This document shows positions 60,114 through 64,000 of a stretch of DNA of 64,000 nt, one piece after another; the stretch's first letter is position 1; each line of letters begins with the position of its first letter. The notes under the pieces are model-generated. The model was not told the origin of the DNA. It did no database searches and saw only the letters and a list, made by a program, of their open reading frames with translations. Position numbers and translations under genes: made by a program. Origin of the DNA: Streptomyces graminofaciens. Its GTDB lineage: Bacteria > Actinomycetota > Actinomycetes > Streptomycetales > Streptomycetaceae. The stretch lies in assembly GCF_030294945.1 (NCBI RefSeq), contig NZ_AP018448.1, positions 5,424,001 through 5,488,000 on the forward strand. The letters are read 5' to 3'.

Positions 60114-60215
60114 GCGACCATGATGGACCGAAGACGATCACTTATGTCAACTAGGTTGCGCTAGAAGGTCAGAGAGCTAGCGACCCGCGATCATCTAGTG
60201 CCTCATCTTCGTCGA

Positions 60216-60238
60216 TTGTCAGTGGCAGCTGTTACAAC
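60216..60238 (+). promoter_or_regulatory. RecA-NDp/PafBC-like promoter of the PLD-helicase gene
   Basis: TTGTCAGTG (60216-60224), 8 bases, then TACAAC (60233-60238) matches tTGTCRgtg-N8-TAnnnT except the last base. Transcription would begin about 60245, leaving a 29-nt leader with GAGGAG at 60263-60268 before GTG 60274. This is the same box type as at 12845. Confidence 0.65.
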
Positions 60239-60273
60239 AGAGCCGTTGCTAGACGAGCGAGCGAGGAGTCAGC

Positions 60274-63200
60274 GTGGCTCAGCCGGGGGATCTGTCGAAG
60301 CCTGTCGCGGGTGTGTACGAGGAGCTCATCACTCAGCGCATGCAGGCGCAGATGGAGCAGTTGGGTGCTGCTGGTTGGAGGGCCATCGACGCCGACGTCA
60401 GCGAGGAGTCCTCACCGCACGTGCTCGCTCGCCACATCAGTCAGGCCATAGGGCGCAGACTCAGCCAACTGCCCCACGACAAGCGCGTCGCCGTGGCCAA
60501 CCAGATCATCGAGTCGCTCGCATCCGGCCCCTCCGAGCTGAACGCCAGTGACACTGTCGAGCTCATCGCGGATGGGCCTCGCCAACTCTTGGCTCTGGCT
60601 GAGCAGGAGGCACCTGGTGTTTACGCGGTCCGTCCCCTGACTCCGCTCTCAGAGACAGCGCTCATCACCAACTCTCCCGAAGACCCAAGCCTCGGCAGCG
60701 AGCTACGTGCCGAGCTGGCCACGGCAGACCGTATCGATCTGTTGTGCGCCTTCGTGAAGTGGTACGGCCTGCGCGTACTCGAAGACTCGCTCCGCGCGGC
60801 CAAAGAACGTGGCGTTCCGATCCGCGTCATCACGACCACCTACATCGGCGCCACCGACCGCCACGCACTGGATCGACTCGTTCGCGACTTCGGCGCCAAG
60901 GTGAAGGTCAACTACGAGATCCGTTCGACGCGGCTGCACGCGAAGGCCTGGCTGTTCCGGCGCAAAAGCGGTTTCGACACGGCGTATGTCGGTAGTTCCA
61001 ACCTTTCCAAGGCCGCGCTGCTCGATGGACTGGAGTGGAACGTACGCCTGTCATCGGTAGCAACTCCGGCTGTGCTCAACAAGTTCGAGGCCACCTTCGA
61101 CGCGTACTGGAACGACATCGCCTTTGAGGCGTATGACCCGGACCGTGACGGCGAGCGTCTGGACCAGGCCCTCACTCAGGCCAGTGGGACCCGCCCTGCG
61201 GCCGATCTCAAGATCAGCCTGTCAGGTCTTGAAGTACGTCCCTTCCCTCATCAGCAGGACATGCTCGAAAGGTTGCGCATCGAGCGTGAACTCCGTGATC
61301 GGAGCCGCAACCTTCTTGTCGCGGCTACCGGGACCGGTAAGACAGTGATGGCCGCGCTGGACTATCGAAACCTCCTCAGGGAGTGGGGTAACGGTCACCC
61401 ACGATTGCTCTTCGTGGCCCATCGCAAGGAAATCCTCCGGCAGTCCTTGCGCACGTACCGCGAAGTGCTTGACGACGCATCCTTCGGAGAGCTTCTCTAC
61501 GGCGGTGAAGACCCGCGCGAGTGGAACCATGTGTTCGCCAGCGTCCAGTCGCTCAACGTCCAGCGGTTGGAGCAGCTTGCGCCAGAGCACTTCGACATCA
61601 TCGTGATCGACGAGTTCCATCACGCCACGGCGAGGACGTACCGCCGAGTCATTGACCACTTCAAGCCGAAGCAACTCCTTGGGCTCACCGCCACTCCCGA
61701 GCGGATGGACGGGCTCAATGTGCAAAACGAGTTCTTCGATGGCCGTATCGCAGCCGAGATGCGCCTCTGGGAAGCACTGGAGAACGATCTCCTGTGCCCC
61801 TTTCACTACTTCGGCATCCCAGACGGCACCACTCTGACCAACCTTGGCTGGCAGAAGGGCGCCTACACCGATCATGACCTCGATAACCTCTACACCGGCA
61901 ACCACGCCCGTGCCCGTATCGTCGTGAAGCAGATCCGCGACAAGGTCTCCAACCCCGGAGCCATGCGCGCCCTCGGGTTCTGTGTGTCCAAAGCTCATGC
62001 GCACTTCATGGCCGACTTCTTCCGCAAGGCCAACTTTCAGGCCGTGGCGCTCGACAGCGATTCACCGGCAGCGGTTCGGGATCAAGCCCTGGCTGACCTC
62101 CGAAACGGCAAGCTTCAAGTGATCTTCTCTGTCGATCTGTTCAACGAGGGCCTCGACATCCCCGACGTCGACACGTTGTTGCTGCTCCGCCCCACGAACA
62201 GCGCCACGATCTTCCTTCAGCAGTTGGGGCGGGGTCTTCGCCGTACGGAGACGAAGCCCGTCCTCACCGTGCTCGACTTCATCGGTCAGCACCGGGCGGA
62301 GTTCCGCTTCGAGGAGCAGTTCCGGGCTCTCACCAACCTCTCCCGCAACCGGCTCGTCGATCACATCGAGCATGACTTCCCGCAACTTCCCTCTGGCTGC
62401 CAGATCATCCTGGAGGGCAAGTCCAAGGAGCTCGTCCTTGACAACATCCGCACCCAACTAGGCGCCACCGTGAAGACGCTGACGAAGGAGGTCAAGGACT
62501 ATCGCACTCCCCGCCTCGCGGACTATCTCCGGGAGAGCCGCCGCGAGCTCAAAGAGCTCTACAAGAGCGACAACTCCTGGACCACGGTCCTCCGCAAGGC
62601 GGGGTTGGTCGAAGAGCCGGCTCCAGCAGGGGAGGCGGCGCTCCTCAAACGAGTCCACGCCTTCCTCCACGTAGACGACCCCGACCGCGCCAAGGCCTAT
62701 CTACGCCTCCTCGCCGACGACGCTCCCGAGTACGAAGCTCTGCCGCCGACCGACCAGGCGTACGCCCGCATGCTCTTCTTCAACCTGTGGGACAACGCAG
62801 GAGGCTTCACCAGCTTCCAAGAAGGCCTCGAATCCCTCCGCGCTCAGCCCGTATTCCGTGATGAGCTGCGGCAAGTGCTGTCGTACGTCATCGAGAAGGC
62901 CGACCACTTCCCGCTCCGCCTGTCAGGCCCACATAGCGATATCCCCTTGCGGGTCCACAGCTCCTACAACCGCTCAGAGATCCTGGCGGCGCTCGGCGTG
63001 GCCCGCTTCGGCGGCCAGATGCCCCGGTCTTTCGCACAAGGTGTGCAGTGGGTCGACGACATCCAAACCGACGCCCTGCTCATCACCCTGGAGAAGAACG
63101 AAAGAGACTTTTCCCCCACTGTCCGCTACAAGGACTACGCGCTGAGCCCCGCGCTCTTCCACTGGGAGTCTCAGAACGCCACCGCCGAAAACTCCCCGAC

Positions 63201-63420
63201 GGGCTTGCGCTACCAGCGCCATGTGCAGCAGGGCAGCCATGTCCTGCTCTTCATGCGCCGCTACAAGGACACCGACATAGGCAAAGCCCACCCCTGGATG
63301 CTGCTCGGTCCGGCTCTATACGAGGAGCACACCGGCAGCAAGCCGATGGCGATCACATGGCGTTTGGAGCATGAGCTCCCGGCCGATGTGTGGACGTACT
63401 CGGCGATCACCGCTGGGTAG
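60274..63420 (+). CDS. PLD-like nuclease / SF2 helicase / DUF3427 fusion protein
   Basis: The 1048-aa protein starts at GTG 60274 with GAGGAG five bases upstream. After an N-terminal helical region (residues 1-125) is a phospholipase D-type nuclease domain: LCAFVKWYGLRVLEDSLRAA and the HKD-like motif TRLHAKAWLFRRKSGFDTAY then VGSSNLSKAAL. The helicase core follows with Walker A LLVAATGTGKTVMAAL, DEAH-type VIDEFHHATARTYR, motif III GLTATPERMDG and motif VI FLQQLGRGLRRTETKPVLTV. The C-terminal third is DUF3427-like (HSSYNRSEILAALGVARFGG, GSHVLLFMRRYKDTD). Relatives occur in defence islands. It is divergent from the SRA-HNH gene and carries a damage-type promoter. Confidence 0.92.
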   Translation: MAQPGDLSKPVAGVYEELITQRMQAQMEQLGAAGWRAIDADVSEESSPHVLARHISQAIGRRLSQLPHDKRVAVANQIIESLASGPSELNASDTVELIADGPRQLLALAEQEAPGVYAVRPLTPLSETALITNSPEDPSLGSELRAELATADRIDLLCAFVKWYGLRVLEDSLRAAKERGVPIRVITTTYIGATDRHALDRLVRDFGAKVKVNYEIRSTRLHAKAWLFRRKSGFDTAYVGSSNLSKAALLDGLEWNVRLSSVATPAVLNKFEATFDAYWNDIAFEAYDPDRDGERLDQALTQASGTRPAADLKISLSGLEVRPFPHQQDMLERLRIERELRDRSRNLLVAATGTGKTVMAALDYRNLLREWGNGHPRLLFVAHRKEILRQSLRTYREVLDDASFGELLYGGEDPREWNHVFASVQSLNVQRLEQLAPEHFDIIVIDEFHHATARTYRRVIDHFKPKQLLGLTATPERMDGLNVQNEFFDGRIAAEMRLWEALENDLLCPFHYFGIPDGTTLTNLGWQKGAYTDHDLDNLYTGNHARARIVVKQIRDKVSNPGAMRALGFCVSKAHAHFMADFFRKANFQAVALDSDSPAAVRDQALADLRNGKLQVIFSVDLFNEGLDIPDVDTLLLLRPTNSATIFLQQLGRGLRRTETKPVLTVLDFIGQHRAEFRFEEQFRALTNLSRNRLVDHIEHDFPQLPSGCQIILEGKSKELVLDNIRTQLGATVKTLTKEVKDYRTPRLADYLRESRRELKELYKSDNSWTTVLRKAGLVEEPAPAGEAALLKRVHAFLHVDDPDRAKAYLRLLADDAPEYEALPPTDQAYARMLFFNLWDNAGGFTSFQEGLESLRAQPVFRDELRQVLSYVIEKADHFPLRLSGPHSDIPLRVHSSYNRSEILAALGVARFGGQMPRSFAQGVQWVDDIQTDALLITLEKNERDFSPTVRYKDYALSPALFHWESQNATAENSPTGLRYQRHVQQGSHVLLFMRRYKDTDIGKAHPWMLLGPALYEEHTGSKPMAITWRLEHELPADVWTYSAITAG

Positions 63421-63479
63421 AGACCTGGCGGTGATCGCCTGCGCTCGACGCGAGGGATAGCGCCCCGCACCAGGCGTAT

Positions 63480-64000
63480 CTACGAAGGCCCAGCCCCCTC
63501 GCATGAAGTCCCTGCCTCATACCGGCGCTGGGCCCGGTCAAGCGCTTCGTCGGCGTCGCCTCCATGTGCTCTCACCCAGTGCAGCAGGTCGGCGATGAGG
63601 GCAGTCACCGCTCCCTCAGCCACCGCAGTGGTGAGCGGGCTCAGCCTTGCCGCCTGCGGAAGCGTCGCCGTCCCGTACAGCCCAAGCAGCACCTCAGCTC
63701 GGGCGATGCGTGCGCCTCCCAGATGGCCATGCGTGGAGGTCAATCCCGTCGCCAGCTCACACCAGGTCACCTTGTGGTCTGCATAAGGCTGGACGCCCCA
63801 GCGGTCGGCAACAGCATTCACCAGCGCCATCCCTCTGCCGGACTCAGCCTCCGTCGCGGCTTCAAACAGCGTGGGTAGCGCACGGGCGTCGGGGTCGCGG
63901 ACCTCGATCCGTACGTGGGTTCCGTTCATGGAGACGGCGAGTGTGGTGGGGGTTCCGGCGCCCACGTGGTGAATGACGTTGGACACGAGTTCGCTGACAC
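63480..64000 (-). CDS. ATP-binding (HATPase, anti-sigma-like) protein, cut by the window edge
   Basis: The start lies beyond position 64000. The visible 170-odd residues begin with an N box (SELVSNVIHHVGAG), then the HATPase fold (VSMNGTHVRIEVRDPDARAL, SGRGMALVNAVADRWGVQPY, HKVTWCEL). A helical tail of about 90 residues follows (VTALIADLLHWVRAHGGDAD), which is longer than in simple RsbW-like kinases. Such proteins in Streptomyces often accompany HTH/DUF397 pairs or act as anti-sigma factors; no partner is visible here. Confidence 0.8.
   Translation of the reverse strand, partial: VSELVSNVIHHVGAGTPTTLAVSMNGTHVRIEVRDPDARALPTLFEAATEAESGRGMALVNAVADRWGVQPYADHKVTWCELATGLTSTHGHLGGARIARAEVLLGLYGTATLPQAARLSPLTTAVAEGAVTALIADLLHWVRAHGGDADEALDRAQRRYEAGTSCEGAGPS

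Overview
This window is chromosomal DNA of a Streptomyces. Evidence: very high GC with G/C at nearly all third codon positions, frequent GTG/TTG starts, dense ATGA/TGATG-overlapped operons, the complete cslA-glxA-cslZ tip-glycan cluster, a DasR (dre) operator, class E and class F sortases, Tat-type and lipoprotein signals, and Streptomyces-type intergenic repeats. I read 52 protein genes (two cut by the window ends, one frameshifted), three tRNA-Lys(CTT) genes, one IS701-type element, one MITE and several regulatory palindromes.

Left part (0-12 kb): a sugar ABC transporter operon (binding lipoprotein, two permeases) followed by the start of a probable alpha-galactosidase; a methyltransferase; an OmpR-type two-component system; a small secreted protein; a spermidine-synthase-like protein; an HTH/TPR regulator of sporulation type; a histidine phosphatase; and a PAP2 membrane phosphatase. 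At 12.8-17.0 kb is a tightly overlapped three-gene operon: an Fe-S PD-(D/E)XK nuclease, an unknown protein and an SF1 helicase. A sequence matching the actinobacterial DNA-damage (RecA-NDp/PafBC) promoter lies at exactly the distance expected for leaderless transcription from the nuclease GTG.

Middle part (17-39 kb): three identical tRNA-Lys genes, each followed by a strong hairpin, divide the region. Between them are a conserved primase-like hypothetical gene whose stop codon lies inside the first tRNA, an M6-type secreted protease with a very long repetitive insert, a PAS-GGDEF-EAL c-di-GMP enzyme, a luciferase-like oxidoreductase, a cysteine-less relative of maleate isomerase, a 2-hydroxyacid dehydrogenase, the ehuBCDA ectoine importer, an IclR regulator, a NarL-type two-component system, an acyl-CoA ligase, an AA10 copper monooxygenase with a dre operator, an SPFH membrane protein and an NlpC/P60 hydrolase.

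Right part (39-64 kb): cslA-glxA-cslZ; an IS701-type element inserted at the CTAG end of a 181-bp MITE, which itself abuts the stop codon of a class F sortase; a HAD phosphatase; an LAxTG cell-wall protein; a ROK regulator divergent from a Gfo/Idh/MocA oxidoreductase operon with a clear palindromic operator; an FAH-family hydrolase; a YidC paralogue; a class E sortase (the likely partner of the LAxTG protein); a secreted GH30 galactanase and a SEC-C protein. The last 5 kb looks less GC-rich and holds a frameshifted SRA-HNH nuclease divergent from a 1048-aa PLD-nuclease/helicase/DUF3427 protein that also has a RecA-NDp-like promoter. The best candidates for an undescribed system are the two putatively damage-inducible nuclease-helicase loci at 12.8-17.0 kb and 59.1-63.4 kb.
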